Assembly: GCF_000269985.1 (NCBI RefSeq)
Contig: NC_016109.1
Location: 124,001-188,000, forward strand
Direction of reading: 5' to 3'
Length of the DNA stretch: 64,000 bases
Source of the DNA: Kitasatospora setae KM-6054
Lineage (GTDB): Bacteria; Actinomycetota; Actinomycetes; Streptomycetales; Streptomycetaceae
A model generated the notes under the pieces. The model searched no databases. It was not told the origin of the DNA and was given only the letters and a program-made list of their open reading frames with translations. The translations under genes were made by a program, and so were the position numbers. Shown here piece after piece: positions 7,671 through 17,434 of the stretch. The first letter of the stretch is position 1. Every line of letters begins with the position of its first letter.

Positions 7671-9095
7671 CTACCGGTGGTTCCGCTCCTCGCTCGGCAG
7701 TGAGTGCCAGAGGTCGAGCCAGTTGTGCAGCAGGAAGAGCGGTCGGGTCAGGTTGATGTCGCCCGCGCTTTGGGAGCGGATCGCGAGGCCGAGGTCGGGG
7801 AAGACCGGTTCGGCGGCGACGCTGTACATCAGAGGGCCGCGCAGCGGCCGGTGAACGAGCCAGTCCTCCAACCGGGACGGTACGCAGCCGGTCAGCGGAA
7901 CACCGTCGAGCCGTACCTGGGGACCGGTGAGGGCGTCCACGGCCACGCACTCCAGGCGGTTCACCCGGAAGAGCGCCCTGACTCCAGCGGTGCGGAAATC
8001 GACGTGGCTGAGCCTGCGCTCGCAGGTGCCGGGAGCGTAGTAGCCCGAGACGGTCCCCTCTTCGCCGAGGGCGGCGGTGATCTCCTCCAGGGGCATTCCG
8101 AAGTGCAGCGGCCCCACCCCGATGTGCGGTGTGAACGTCCACTCGTCGCGCTCCTCGCTTCGGGCGATCCGCCACGGCCCCCGATGCTCCGGCGTGCTCC
8201 CCCGGACGGCTGTTGGCGCCTCGGGTGCCGGCTCGTGCGGGACCGTTTGCTCCGGTGCGGCCCGGTCCGGGTGCCATCGGCCCGGGGGTTCCAGGGCGGC
8301 GGTGTCCTCCGGCTGCTCGGCCAGCCATCGGACCGCCTGCCCCTGGCCCTCGTCGAACGGGTTGTTCGCCAGCTTGTGCGCCCGGTCCGCAGCCGTGCGG
8401 TGTTCCTCCTCCGCGGTGATGAGGTCCGCGATGTCCTCGCCCCAGGTCGCCAACCGCTCCCGCGCGATCCACCGGTAGTACGAGTCCGCGCTCCGGGCCA
8501 GCACGTCGCGGACGACGGGCGCGTGGCGGGGGATCGACGCGGCGAGGGCGGGATCCGCCAGCAGAAGGGCGGTGGCCGCGACGGCGGCCTCCCTCACCTG
8601 CGGGTCGTCGTCCCCGCAGAAGACCGCGACGCGGGCGTGGAGCGTCGGCCGCGCAGCGCGAGCGGCGGCGAGATCCCGCGGTGCGCCGGCACCGTCCTGC
8701 GGGTCCAGACGAGCGACATCGGCGAACGAGGCCAACCAGTTCAGCAACTCCGCGCGCAGCGGTCGCGTACCGGCCCTGCGCTCCCACTGCCCGCCGGCCA
8801 GCGTGCGCGGATCGTCGAGGAGAGCCGAGACGACCAGCGCCGCCGGGGCCGTCGCCGGGAACACCCGCTCCTGGCTGAGGAGCAGCCGGTACAAGTCCCA
8901 GACCGCCCGCGCCCGCCGGGTGTGGTCGCCGTCGAGCAGTCCCATGAGGATGTCCGGCGTGTCGGGCACGTTGTGCAGGCCGGTACACGAGTGCGGCAAC
9001 TCGCCCCACGCGGTGCCGGTGAGCTCGGCCGAGGCGGGAGGCGGCACGGGCGCTGCGAGAGCGCCCGAAGGACTGACGGCTGTTCTGTCGATCAC
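7671..9095 (-). CDS. HEAT-repeat-like protein with an unassigned C-terminal domain
   Basis: A 474-residue cytoplasmic protein. The N-terminal half has helical, HEAT-like units: DILMGLLDGDHTRRARAVWD, then DDDPQVREAAVAATALLLAD and HAPVVRDVLARSADSYYRWI. A Pro-rich linker follows, then a C-terminal domain of about 150 residues starting EWTFTPHIGVGPLHFGMPLE, a pattern (VGPLxFGM) seen in immunity-like and other small domains. GTG 9095 is chosen because GGGAGG lies eight bases upstream; the frame stays open far beyond but is low-complexity there. The HEAT fold points to protein binding. Function is unknown and a toxin-immunity role is only a possibility. Confidence 0.75.
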   Translation of the reverse strand: MIDRTAVSPSGALAAPVPPPASAELTGTAWGELPHSCTGLHNVPDTPDILMGLLDGDHTRRARAVWDLYRLLLSQERVFPATAPAALVVSALLDDPRTLAGGQWERRAGTRPLRAELLNWLASFADVARLDPQDGAGAPRDLAAARAARPTLHARVAVFCGDDDPQVREAAVAATALLLADPALAASIPRHAPVVRDVLARSADSYYRWIARERLATWGEDIADLITAEEEHRTAADRAHKLANNPFDEGQGQAVRWLAEQPEDTAALEPPGRWHPDRAAPEQTVPHEPAPEAPTAVRGSTPEHRGPWRIARSEERDEWTFTPHIGVGPLHFGMPLEEITAALGEEGTVSGYYAPGTCERRLSHVDFRTAGVRALFRVNRLECVAVDALTGPQVRLDGVPLTGCVPSRLEDWLVHRPLRGPLMYSVAAEPVFPDLGLAIRSQSAGDINLTRPLFLLHNWLDLWHSLPSEERNHR

Positions 9096-9437
9096 GGCCG
9101 CAGCCTCCCAGCCGGCTCCGACACCCACGGGACGCCGAAACCGCCCGGAGGGTCGGACCCTCGAACGCGAACGGCGAGGACGCCGAGAACGACGCCCTCC
9201 GGCCCGGTCGGGGGGACGGGGAGGCGCAGGGAGCGGGGACGGGGCGGGGGCGGGAGCGGGGGCAGGGGGAAGGCGGCGGCCCGGATCGTCCGGCGCGACG
9301 ACCGGGGCGGATACGGGATCGATACGAACCTGAGCGGCCGCGGATGCGCGACTCCCACGGGGGTGATGCGGGGCTCTTCCAGGCTGTGGGCTGTGCGCGG
9401 GTCTCCGCGCGGCCGATCGGTGTGGAGGGGTGGAGCG

Positions 9438-10433
9438 GTGAGGGTTCTCGACAGGGTGGTACGGCGGCGGGGACGGGGACGGGTGGCCGCCGCGGTGGGG
9501 GTGGTGGCGGTGCTGGTCGGGGGTGGCGGGTGCGCCGCCCCGGGCGCGGACGCGGGGGCGGGGGCGGGGGTGGGCGGGATCGACCTGCCGTGGCCGGGCG
9601 AGGGGCAGTCGAGCGTCGTGGTGGAGGGGTTCGGGTCGCTGGGCGGCCGGGGCGGGAGCACGCCGGTGCCGATCGCCAGTGTCACGAAGGTGATGACGGC
9701 GTACGTGATCCTGCGGGGGCATCCGCTGGAGGACGGCGGGCAGGGGCCGCGGATCGGGGTGGACGCGGCGGCGGCCCGGGAGTCGTTCGCCCCGGGCGAG
9801 TCGACCGCGCAGCTGCGCGAGGGGCAGGACCTCACCGAACGGCAGCTGCTGGAGCTGATGCTGCTGCCGTCGGGCAACAACGTGGCCCGGCTGCTGGCGC
9901 GGTGGGACAGCGGCTCGCAGGAGGCGTTCGTGGTGAAGATGAACCGCGCCGCGCTGGAGCTGGGGATGACGCGCACCACGTACACGGGCGCCAGCGGCCT
10001 GGAGGAGAGCACCCGCAGCACGGCGGAGGACCAGATCCGGCTGGCCCGGGCGGCGATGGGGCTGCCGGTGCTGCGGGAGGTGGTGGGGATGCGCGAGACG
10101 ACGGTGGCGGGCGTGCCGGGGACGGTGGTCAACACCAACACGCTGCTGGGACGGGACGGGGTCATCGGCTTGAAGACCGGTTCGACGACCGCCGCGGGCG
10201 GCAACCTGATGTGGGCCGCCGAGGTGCGGGCCGGCGGCGGGGTGCGGCTGGTGCTGGGGGTGGTGCTGGCCCAGCGGGCGAACACCACGCCGCAGCAGGG
10301 CCTGGCGGCGGCGCTGGAGCGCAGCGGCCGGCTGATCGAGGCGGTGCGCGAGCAACTGCCCGGTGTGCTCGCCGCCGGGGACGGCAACGGCGAGGGTGCC
10401 GCCGCGGCCGGCGGGCGGGGTGGCCGGCCGTGA
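9438..10433 (+). CDS. D-alanyl-D-alanine carboxypeptidase, S11 family, probable lipoprotein
   Basis: Penicillin-binding protein that trims the terminal D-Ala of peptidoglycan stem peptides outside the membrane. All three active-site motifs are present: SVTK (residues 81-84, nucleophile Ser and Lys), SGN (145-147) and KTG (246-248). The N-terminus has a basic, hydrophobic signal ending in GGGGCAAP, which could be a lipobox. GTG 9438 is preceded by a GGAGGGG region; the frame is open far upstream but not credible there. Its stop overlaps the start of the next gene by four bases (GTGA), so the two are translationally coupled. Bases 9096-9437 carry only a G-rich low-complexity tract. Confidence 0.9.
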   Translation: MRVLDRVVRRRGRGRVAAAVGVVAVLVGGGGCAAPGADAGAGAGVGGIDLPWPGEGQSSVVVEGFGSLGGRGGSTPVPIASVTKVMTAYVILRGHPLEDGGQGPRIGVDAAAARESFAPGESTAQLREGQDLTERQLLELMLLPSGNNVARLLARWDSGSQEAFVVKMNRAALELGMTRTTYTGASGLEESTRSTAEDQIRLARAAMGLPVLREVVGMRETTVAGVPGTVVNTNTLLGRDGVIGLKTGSTTAAGGNLMWAAEVRAGGGVRLVLGVVLAQRANTTPQQGLAAALERSGRLIEAVREQLPGVLAAGDGNGEGAAAAGGRGGRP

Positions 10434-11431
10434 GCGGGCGGGGTGCCGGGGTGTGGGCACGGGCGTGGGCATGGGCGTGGGCACGGGCGCGGATGTGGGC
10501 GCGGATGTGGCGGGCCGGGGGGCGGCGGGGGCGGGTGGTGGCGGCGGGGGCCGTGGGCAGTGCGCTGCTGATGGCGGGGCACGCGCTGGTGCCCAACACG
10601 CCGGGCCGGCTGGGCAGTCTGCTGGAGACGTTCCTGCCCTGGCTGGGGCTGGCGGTGCCGGTCGGGCTGGTGCTCGCCGCGGTGCGCCGCTCCCGGGCGG
10701 CGGCGGTGGCGGTGCTGCTGCCGGCCGCGGTGTGGGCGGCGGTGTTCGGCGGGACGCTGCCGGACCGGTCCGGCTCGGGCGGGGACCTGCGGGTGGTCAG
10801 CCACAACGTGGACGAGGCCAACCGGGACCCGCGGGGCACCGCCCGGGCGCTGGCGGCCTCGGGCGCGGACGTGGTCGCCCTGCAGGAGCTCCCGGCCCGG
10901 GGCGCGCAGTCGTACGGGGAGGTGCTGGACGGCGTGTTCCCGTACCACCGGGTGCTGGGCGGGGTCGGGATGTGGAGCCGCTACCCGCTGCGCGACGTGC
11001 TGCCGGTGGAGATCATGCCGTGGGTGCGGGCGATGCGGGCCACGGTCGACACCCCCCGGGGACCGCTGGCCCTCTACGCCGCGCACCTCGCCTCGGTCCG
11101 GGTGAGCGCCCTCTCGGGGTTCGGCACCGGGCAGCGCGACGAGGCGGCGCGGCGGCTGGCGGCGGCGGTCCGGGCCGAGCCGTCGGAGCGGGTCGTGGTC
11201 GTCGGCGACTTCAACGGCAGCACGCGGGACCGGACGCTGGCCGGAGCCCTGGAGGGGCTGCGTTCCGCCCAGGACGCGGCGGGTGACGGCTTCGGCCTGA
11301 GCTGGCCGGCCGCGTTCCCGCTGGTGCGGATCGACCAGATCCTGGTGCGGGGCGTGACCCCGGTGTGGGCGCGCACGCTGCCGCGCACCGGCAGCGACCA
11401 CCTGCCGGTGGAGGCGTCGGTACGCTGGTGA
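10430..11431 (+). CDS. Membrane-anchored endonuclease/exonuclease/phosphatase-family protein
   Basis: A 333-residue protein with an N-terminal membrane part (three hydrophobic segments, e.g. VAAGAVGSALLMAGHALVP and AVAVLLPAAVWAAVFGG) and an extracellular EEP (DNase I-like) domain. Motifs are DLRVVSHNVDEANRDP, VVALQELPA (metal-binding Glu), VVVGDFNGS (Asp/Asn) and GSDHLPVEA (catalytic His). Members include phospholipases, phosphatases and nucleases, so the substrate is open. It is coupled to the D-Ala carboxypeptidase, which suggests an envelope role. The first 30 residues contain the odd Trp/Ala/Arg repeat VWARAWAWAWARARMWARMW, encoded by a GGGCGTGGGCATGG-like DNA repeat. An internal start after this tract is possible. 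Confidence 0.85.
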   Translation: MSGRGAGVWARAWAWAWARARMWARMWRAGGRRGRVVAAGAVGSALLMAGHALVPNTPGRLGSLLETFLPWLGLAVPVGLVLAAVRRSRAAAVAVLLPAAVWAAVFGGTLPDRSGSGGDLRVVSHNVDEANRDPRGTARALAASGADVVALQELPARGAQSYGEVLDGVFPYHRVLGGVGMWSRYPLRDVLPVEIMPWVRAMRATVDTPRGPLALYAAHLASVRVSALSGFGTGQRDEAARRLAAAVRAEPSERVVVVGDFNGSTRDRTLAGALEGLRSAQDAAGDGFGLSWPAAFPLVRIDQILVRGVTPVWARTLPRTGSDHLPVEASVRW

Positions 11432-11594
11432 GCGGCGCGGGCCGGCCGGGCGGGTGCCTCCGGGGCCGGCGCGGCCGTGGCACTACCGTTGGCCCCGCTT
11501 GCGGTTCCGGTGCCCGCCCGTGGCGCGGATCCTCCCCGTCCACCTGCACACCTGCACACCTGCACCTTGTCCACGACGACTTCCGGTTGGCGGC

Positions 11595-12344
<750 letters not shown>

Positions 12345-13796
12345 GGCGCCCGGCGGAACACCCGGCGGAACGGGCGGCGGGACGGGCGGCGGGACGGACG
12401 GGTGGCGGCGCGCGGCGCGGGCGGCGGCCCGGCTGGTGGATCCGCGTTCGCTGCGCTGGCGGGTCGCGGCCCTGGTCACGCTGGCCACGGTGGCGATGGC
12501 GCTGGGCATGGGCGTGCTGGTGCACCGGACGACCGAGGAGCGGTCGATGGCGCTGGCCCGGAGCGGCGCGGTGCGCGAGCTCCAGACGGCGGTGGAACGC
12601 TTCCAACGGGCCGCCGGGAACGGCACGGGGAACGGCGCGGAGGGCAGTAGGGGGGACGGCAGCGGCCCCGGGGACAGGGGGTACTACGTCGGCGGGGAGG
12701 TGCCCGACGCCCTGACCGCCCGGCTGGGCGCCGGCCCGGATCCGGTGACCTGGTACGACGAACGGACACCGGTGCGCCCGCGGATGTGGGCGGCGAGCGT
12801 GGTCGACGGGCAGCCCGTCGCGGTGTCCACCGAGCTCACCCTGGACGACCTCAGCCGCAAGGCCCTGGACCGCCACATGCGCTACGCCGCGCTGGCCACC
12901 CTCGCCGTGGTCGTCCCCGCGACCCTGCTGGCCGCCGAGCCGGCCCTGCGCCGGCTGCGCCGCGCGGCGGGCACCGCGGGGCGGGTGCGGCGCGGCGACC
13001 TGGGCGCGCGCAGCGGCGGACGCCCGGGACGCGACGAGATCGGGGAGCTGTCCGCGGCCGTCGACCACATGGCGGACGCCCTGGCGGAGCGGCTGCGCGC
13101 CGAACAGCGCTTCACCGCGGACGTCGCCCACGAGTTGCGCACCCCGCTGGCCGGCCTGGTCACCGCGGCGTCGCTGCTGCCCGAGGGCGAGGCGACCGAA
13201 CTGGTCCGCGGCAGGGTGCGGGTGCTGCACCGGCTGGTCGAGGACCTGCTGGAGATCTCCCGGCTGGACGCGGGCGTGGAGGAGGCCGAGGCGTACCCGG
13301 TGCCGCTCGGCGAGGTGGTGGCGGACTCGGTGCGGCGGACGGGCCTGCGGGCCCGGGTGGAGGTACTCGGCGAGCCGGTCGTGCGCACCGATCCGCGGCG
13401 GCTGGACCGCATCGTGGCCAACCTGGTCGCCAACGCGCACCGCCACGGCACCGCGCCGGTACGGGTGGACGTCGAGGGCACGCGGGTGGTGGTGCGCGAC
13501 GACGGGCCCGGCTACCCCACGCTCCTGCTGGCGCACGGCCCGCAGCGCTTCCGCACCGGCACGGCCGAACGCGGCCACGGACACGGCCTGGGCCTGACCA
13601 TCGCCATCGGCCAGGCCCGGGTGATCGGCGCGCGGCTGGTGCTGGCGAACGCGGCGGAGGGCGGGGCGGTGGCGACGCTGCTCCTGCCGGAGACGACCGG
13701 GGACGAACCGGAGGACGAACCGGAGGACGGGCCGGGGGACGGGCCGCAGAACGGGCCGGAGCACAGACCGGAAGACCGGCCGGAAGAGGGCTGAAA

Positions 13797-13822
13797 CCAC
13801 CCCGGGCAGGAGCCCGGGGTGG
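13797..13822 (+). terminator. Terminator of the two-component operon
   Basis: CCACCCCGGGC (13797-13807) and GCCCGGGGTGG (13812-13822) form a perfect 11-bp stem with an AGGA loop, three bases after the kinase stop codon. Confidence 0.85.
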
Positions 13823-13932
13823 CGCGTTCCCGACTCTTGCCGGTTCCTTGATTTAGCGTCAACCTTCTTATGGAAAAGGGGAGTTGAAGGAACAGGGCAG
13901 CGCGGCGCAGCGCGCTCCCCGGGGGGAAGGGA

Positions 13933-15495
13933 ATGGCCATGGGAGTACGGCGGCGGCAGGTTTTCCGGGGGGTGGCGGCGGGGGCGCTCGCCCTGCTGGT
14001 CGGGGCGGGGGGTGCGGTGCCGGCGGTGGCGGCGGTGCCGGAGGGGGTGGTGCGGGGCGCCGGGGCGCCGGGGGCGGTGGCGGGGAGCTACCTGGTGGTG
14101 CTGGCCCCGCAGCAGGGGGCGGCGGTGGCGGCGGTGGGCGCTTCACTGGCAGCCCGTTACGGGGGTGTGCTGGGGCGGAGTTTCGAGTCGGCGCTGCGCG
14201 GGTTCTCGGTGCGGCTGCCGGAGCGTCAGGCGCGGCGGCTGGCGGCCGATCCGGCGGTCGCGCTGGTGGCGCAGAACCGGCGGGTGTCGGTCGACGGGAG
14301 TCAGGCGGGGCCGCCCTCCTGGGGGTTGGACCGGGTCGACCAGCGGCGTCCGCCGTTGACCGACCGCTTCGACTATCCGGCGGGCGGCGGGCAGGGGGTG
14401 ACGGTGTACGTGGTCGACACCGGGGTCCGGATCAGCCACGAGGACTTCGGCGGCCGGGCGTCCTACGGTTTCGACGCCGTCGACGGGGACGCGGTGGCCG
14501 ACGACGGCAACGGGCACGGCACGCACGTGGCGGCCACGGCGGTGGGCGCGACGTACGGGGTGGCCAAACGGGCTTCGCTGGTGGCGGTCCGGGTGCTGGA
14601 CGACGACGGGAGCGGCACGATCGAGCAGGTCGTCGCGGGCGTCGACTGGGTGACCGCGCACGCGGTGAAGCCGGCGGTGGTCAACATGAGCCTGGGCGGG
14701 GATCCGGACGAGGTGCTGGACGCCGCCGTGCGCAACTCGATCGCCTCCGGTCTGACGTACACGGTCGCGGCGGGCAACCAGGGCGTCGACGCCTCGCAGC
14801 ACTCGCCCGCCCGGGTGCCGACCGCCATCACGGTGGGGGCCACCGACGTCGAGGACGACGTGACCTGGTACTCCAACTACGGTCCGCTGGTGGACCTGCA
14901 CGCGCCGGGCGAGGAGATCACCTCGGCGGGGATCGCCTACGACGACGACTACGACGTCATGTCGGGGACCTCGATGGCCTCGCCGCACGTCGCGGGCGCG
15001 GCCGCGCTCTACCTGGCGGACCACCGCACCGCGACACCCGCCCAGGTGTCGACCGCGCTGACCTCGGCGTCCACCACCGGCTCGATCGGCGCGCTGGAGC
15101 CCGGCACCGCGGACCGGCTGCTGTACACCGGGAGCATCCCGAACCGGGCGCCGGGCCGCCGGTTCACCAACGACGCGGACACCCCGATCGGGGTGGCGCC
15201 GCTGGTGTCGAGCATCACCGTCACCGGGGTGCCCGGCTCCGGGCCGGCCAATCTGGACGTCGCCGTCGACATCGTCCACGACTGGCCGTACGACCTGGTC
15301 ATCGACCTGGTCTCGCCCGCCGGGAAGGTCTTCCGGCTGAAGGAGGAGAACTTCAGCGGGCCGTTCAACGACGTGCACAAGCTCTACGGCGTGGACGCCT
15401 CGACCGGGGCCGCGAACGGGGTCTGGCAGTTGCGGGTGACCGGCGGGTCGGAGTACTTCGACGGGTACCTGGACCGCTGGGCGCTGCAGTTCTGA
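13933..15495 (+). CDS. Secreted subtilisin-like serine peptidase (S8A) with P domain
   Basis: A 520-residue exported protease. It has a signal peptide (VFRGVAAGALALLVGAGGAV) and an I9-type propeptide (SYLVVLAPQQG, RSFESALRGFSVRLPE). A proteinase K-type catalytic domain follows, with Asp in VVDTGVRISHEDF, His in NGHGTHVAATAVG and Ser in SGTSMASPHVAGAAALYLA. The C-terminal 110 residues (SSITVTGVPG, VDIVHDWPYDLVIDLVSPAG, VWQLRV, YLDRWALQF) match the P/Homo B domain of proprotein-convertase-like enzymes, which aids folding or substrate binding. ATG 13933 follows GGGGAAGGG; ATG 13939 is an alternative. It is monocistronic. AT-richer DNA at 13846-13875 is the likely promoter. Confidence 0.92.
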   Translation: MAMGVRRRQVFRGVAAGALALLVGAGGAVPAVAAVPEGVVRGAGAPGAVAGSYLVVLAPQQGAAVAAVGASLAARYGGVLGRSFESALRGFSVRLPERQARRLAADPAVALVAQNRRVSVDGSQAGPPSWGLDRVDQRRPPLTDRFDYPAGGGQGVTVYVVDTGVRISHEDFGGRASYGFDAVDGDAVADDGNGHGTHVAATAVGATYGVAKRASLVAVRVLDDDGSGTIEQVVAGVDWVTAHAVKPAVVNMSLGGDPDEVLDAAVRNSIASGLTYTVAAGNQGVDASQHSPARVPTAITVGATDVEDDVTWYSNYGPLVDLHAPGEEITSAGIAYDDDYDVMSGTSMASPHVAGAAALYLADHRTATPAQVSTALTSASTTGSIGALEPGTADRLLYTGSIPNRAPGRRFTNDADTPIGVAPLVSSITVTGVPGSGPANLDVAVDIVHDWPYDLVIDLVSPAGKVFRLKEENFSGPFNDVHKLYGVDASTGAANGVWQLRVTGGSEYFDGYLDRWALQF

Positions 15496-15638
15496 CGGGG
15501 CGTCGGGACCGGGCCGGGCGGATGCCGGGCGGGGCGGTGGCCCAGGGCCTGCCGGAGGGGCCTGCCGGAGGAGGGCAAAGCACTGGCAAAGTACGATCGT
15601 CGGGCTCGTGCTACCCGACCCTGTGAGGAGTTTCCCGG

Positions 15639-16403
15639 ATGGTGTTCAAGCGGCTTCTCGGCGCGCTGGGCGTCGGCGGACCGACCGTCGACACGGTGCT
15701 GTCCACGCCGACCGTCTACCCCGGCGGTACCGTGCACGGCCAGGTGAACCTGGTCGGCGGCGACCGTGACGCCGAGATCAACGGCATCACCCTCTGCCTG
15801 GTCGCCCGGGTCGAGGTCGAGTACGAGGACGGCGAGGCGCACCGCACCCAGGAGTTCGCGCCGCTGCGGGTCAGCGGCCCGCTGCGGCTGGCGGCCGGGG
15901 AGCGGCGGGCCGTGCCGTTCGCGCTGCCGGTGCCGTGGGAGGCGCCGCTGACCGTGGTCGACGGCCACCACCTGTCGGGCATGGCGCTCGGGGTCCGGAC
16001 GGACGTGGACATCGCGGGGCAGCTGGACCGCGGGGACACCGATCCGCTGGCGGTGCAGCCGCTGCCGGTGCAGCAGCGGGTGCTGGAGGCGCTGTCGGCG
16101 CTCGGGTTCCACTTCCACCGGGCCGACCTGGAGGCGGGTCACATCCGGGGCACCGGCCAGACGCTGCCGTTCTACCAGGAGATCGAGTACAAGGCGGCGC
16201 CGCAGTTCGCGCACCGCTGCAACGAGGTCGAACTGTCCTTCGTCACCGACCCGTACCGGGTCGAGGTGGTGCTGGAGTTCGACAAGCGCGGCATGTTCCA
16301 CAGCGGCGACTCGGTGCGCACCTTCGTGCTCGACCACGGCGCCGGGCAGCACGACCTGTCCGGGACGGTGGACGGCTGGGTGCGCGGCGTACTGGGCCAC
16401 TGA
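15639..16403 (+). CDS. SpoOM (Spo0M)-family sporulation-control protein
   Basis: A 254-residue cytoplasmic protein with the arrestin-like beta-sandwich pattern of the Spo0M family. It begins MVFKRLLGALGVGGPTVDTV, then VYPGGTVHGQVNLVGGDRDA, LPVPWEAPLTVVDG (the typical P-W-E-x-P-x-T turn) and LDRGDTDPLAV. The second half has RVLEALSALGFHFHRADLEAG and VVLEFDKRG. In Bacillus, Spo0M affects entry into sporulation; in Streptomyces the role is not well defined. ATG 15639 follows TGAGGAG. Length is normal. It is monocistronic and sits between the protease and a methyltransferase. Confidence 0.9.
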   Translation: MVFKRLLGALGVGGPTVDTVLSTPTVYPGGTVHGQVNLVGGDRDAEINGITLCLVARVEVEYEDGEAHRTQEFAPLRVSGPLRLAAGERRAVPFALPVPWEAPLTVVDGHHLSGMALGVRTDVDIAGQLDRGDTDPLAVQPLPVQQRVLEALSALGFHFHRADLEAGHIRGTGQTLPFYQEIEYKAAPQFAHRCNEVELSFVTDPYRVEVVLEFDKRGMFHSGDSVRTFVLDHGAGQHDLSGTVDGWVRGVLGH

Positions 16404-16497
16404 GCACGCGCCGCCACCCCGGCGGCTCCGGTCGGGAGAGGGCCGGGGCCGCTAGGGTGGGGCGGCGCGGCGTGCGCCGCCGGGCGGTGCGGACGGG

Positions 16498-17295
16498 GTG
16501 GCGGGGTTGTCGGAGCGCGCGTTGGGTTTCGGTGCGGTGGCGGCGGCCTACGAGCGGTTCCGGCCGGGGTATCCGGACGAGTTGTTCGAGCTGGTGGCGG
16601 CGTACGCGGGCCGGCCGCTGCGGACGGCGCTGGAGATCGGGGCGGGGACGGGCAAGGCGACCAGGCTGTTCGCCGGTCGCGGGGTGGCGGTGACGGCGAC
16701 GGATCCCGACCCGGCGATGCTGGCCGAGCTGGCGCGGAACGTGCCGGGGGCGGTGACCGCACCGGGGAGCGTGCGGACGGTCCGGGCGGCGTTCGAGGAG
16801 CTGCGGCCCGGCCCGACGTACGGGCTGTGCTACGCGGCGGCGGCACTGCACTGGACGCGCCCGGAGGGGCGGTGGGCGCGGGTGGCGGCGCTGCTGGAGC
16901 CGGGCGGGGTGTTCGCCTCGTTCGGCGGGCCGGTGCGGTTGGCCGATCCGGGGCTGGAGGAGCGGGTGCGGGTGGCGCGGGCGGCGTTCCTGGCGAGCGA
17001 CGAGGTGCCCTCCCCCGACGGGACCGCGCCGGCGGCGGAGATGCAGTGGCCGGGGACGGAACTGCTGCGCTCCCCGCTGTTCGAGGACGTTCGGCAGGTG
17101 GTGCTCGGGCGGCGGCTGACGCTGGACGCGGCGGACTACGTGGGCTACCTGTCCACCGTCTCGGCGTACCTGGAGCTGGCGCCGGAGCGGCGGCGGGCCG
17201 CGCTCGGGGCGGTCCTGCGGGTGCTGCCGGCCCGGGTCGGGATCGACGCCGGGCTGATCGGGCACCTGGCCCGCCGGGTTTCCGCCCCGGCGTAG
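16498..17295 (+). CDS. Class I SAM-dependent methyltransferase
   Basis: A 265-residue cytosolic enzyme. Motif I is LEIGAGTGKATRLFAGRG (SAM-binding GxGxG), the acidic post-I residue lies in VTATDPDPAML, and motif III-like VAALLEPGGVFASFGG follows. Near the start, AAAYERFRPGYPDELFELV is typical of the Methyltransf_11/25 type. The C-terminal half (LGRRLTLDAADYVGYLSTVS) is the usual substrate lid. GTG 16498 is used, with weak ribosome-site evidence. The substrate is unknown and the gene is not in an obvious operon. Confidence 0.88.
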   Translation: MAGLSERALGFGAVAAAYERFRPGYPDELFELVAAYAGRPLRTALEIGAGTGKATRLFAGRGVAVTATDPDPAMLAELARNVPGAVTAPGSVRTVRAAFEELRPGPTYGLCYAAAALHWTRPEGRWARVAALLEPGGVFASFGGPVRLADPGLEERVRVARAAFLASDEVPSPDGTAPAAEMQWPGTELLRSPLFEDVRQVVLGRRLTLDAADYVGYLSTVSAYLELAPERRRAALGAVLRVLPARVGIDAGLIGHLARRVSAPA

Positions 17296-17396
17296 GACGG
17301 TCGGCGGGAACCCGGGTGCGGCGGGGAGAAAAGGGCAGGTCAGAGGCCCGGTCGGCGGTGCCGGACCGGGGTTGACGGCCGTGCGGCCTTCCACCA

Positions 17397-17424
17397 CCCT
17401 TTCACTACTCGAATAGTGAAAGGG
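17397..17424. promoter_or_regulatory. GntR (YtrA-type) operator palindrome upstream of the DUF2079 gene
   Basis: CCCTTTCACTA (17397-17407) and TAGTGAAAGGG (17414-17424) are perfect inverted 11-mers with a six-base spacer. The right arm also serves as the AAAGGG ribosome site of the downstream gene, so binding would block both transcription and translation initiation. The arm ACTAGTGAAAGG recurs upstream of the GntR gene at 19021-19032. Confidence 0.75.
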
Positions 17425-17434
17425 TACTTTGCCG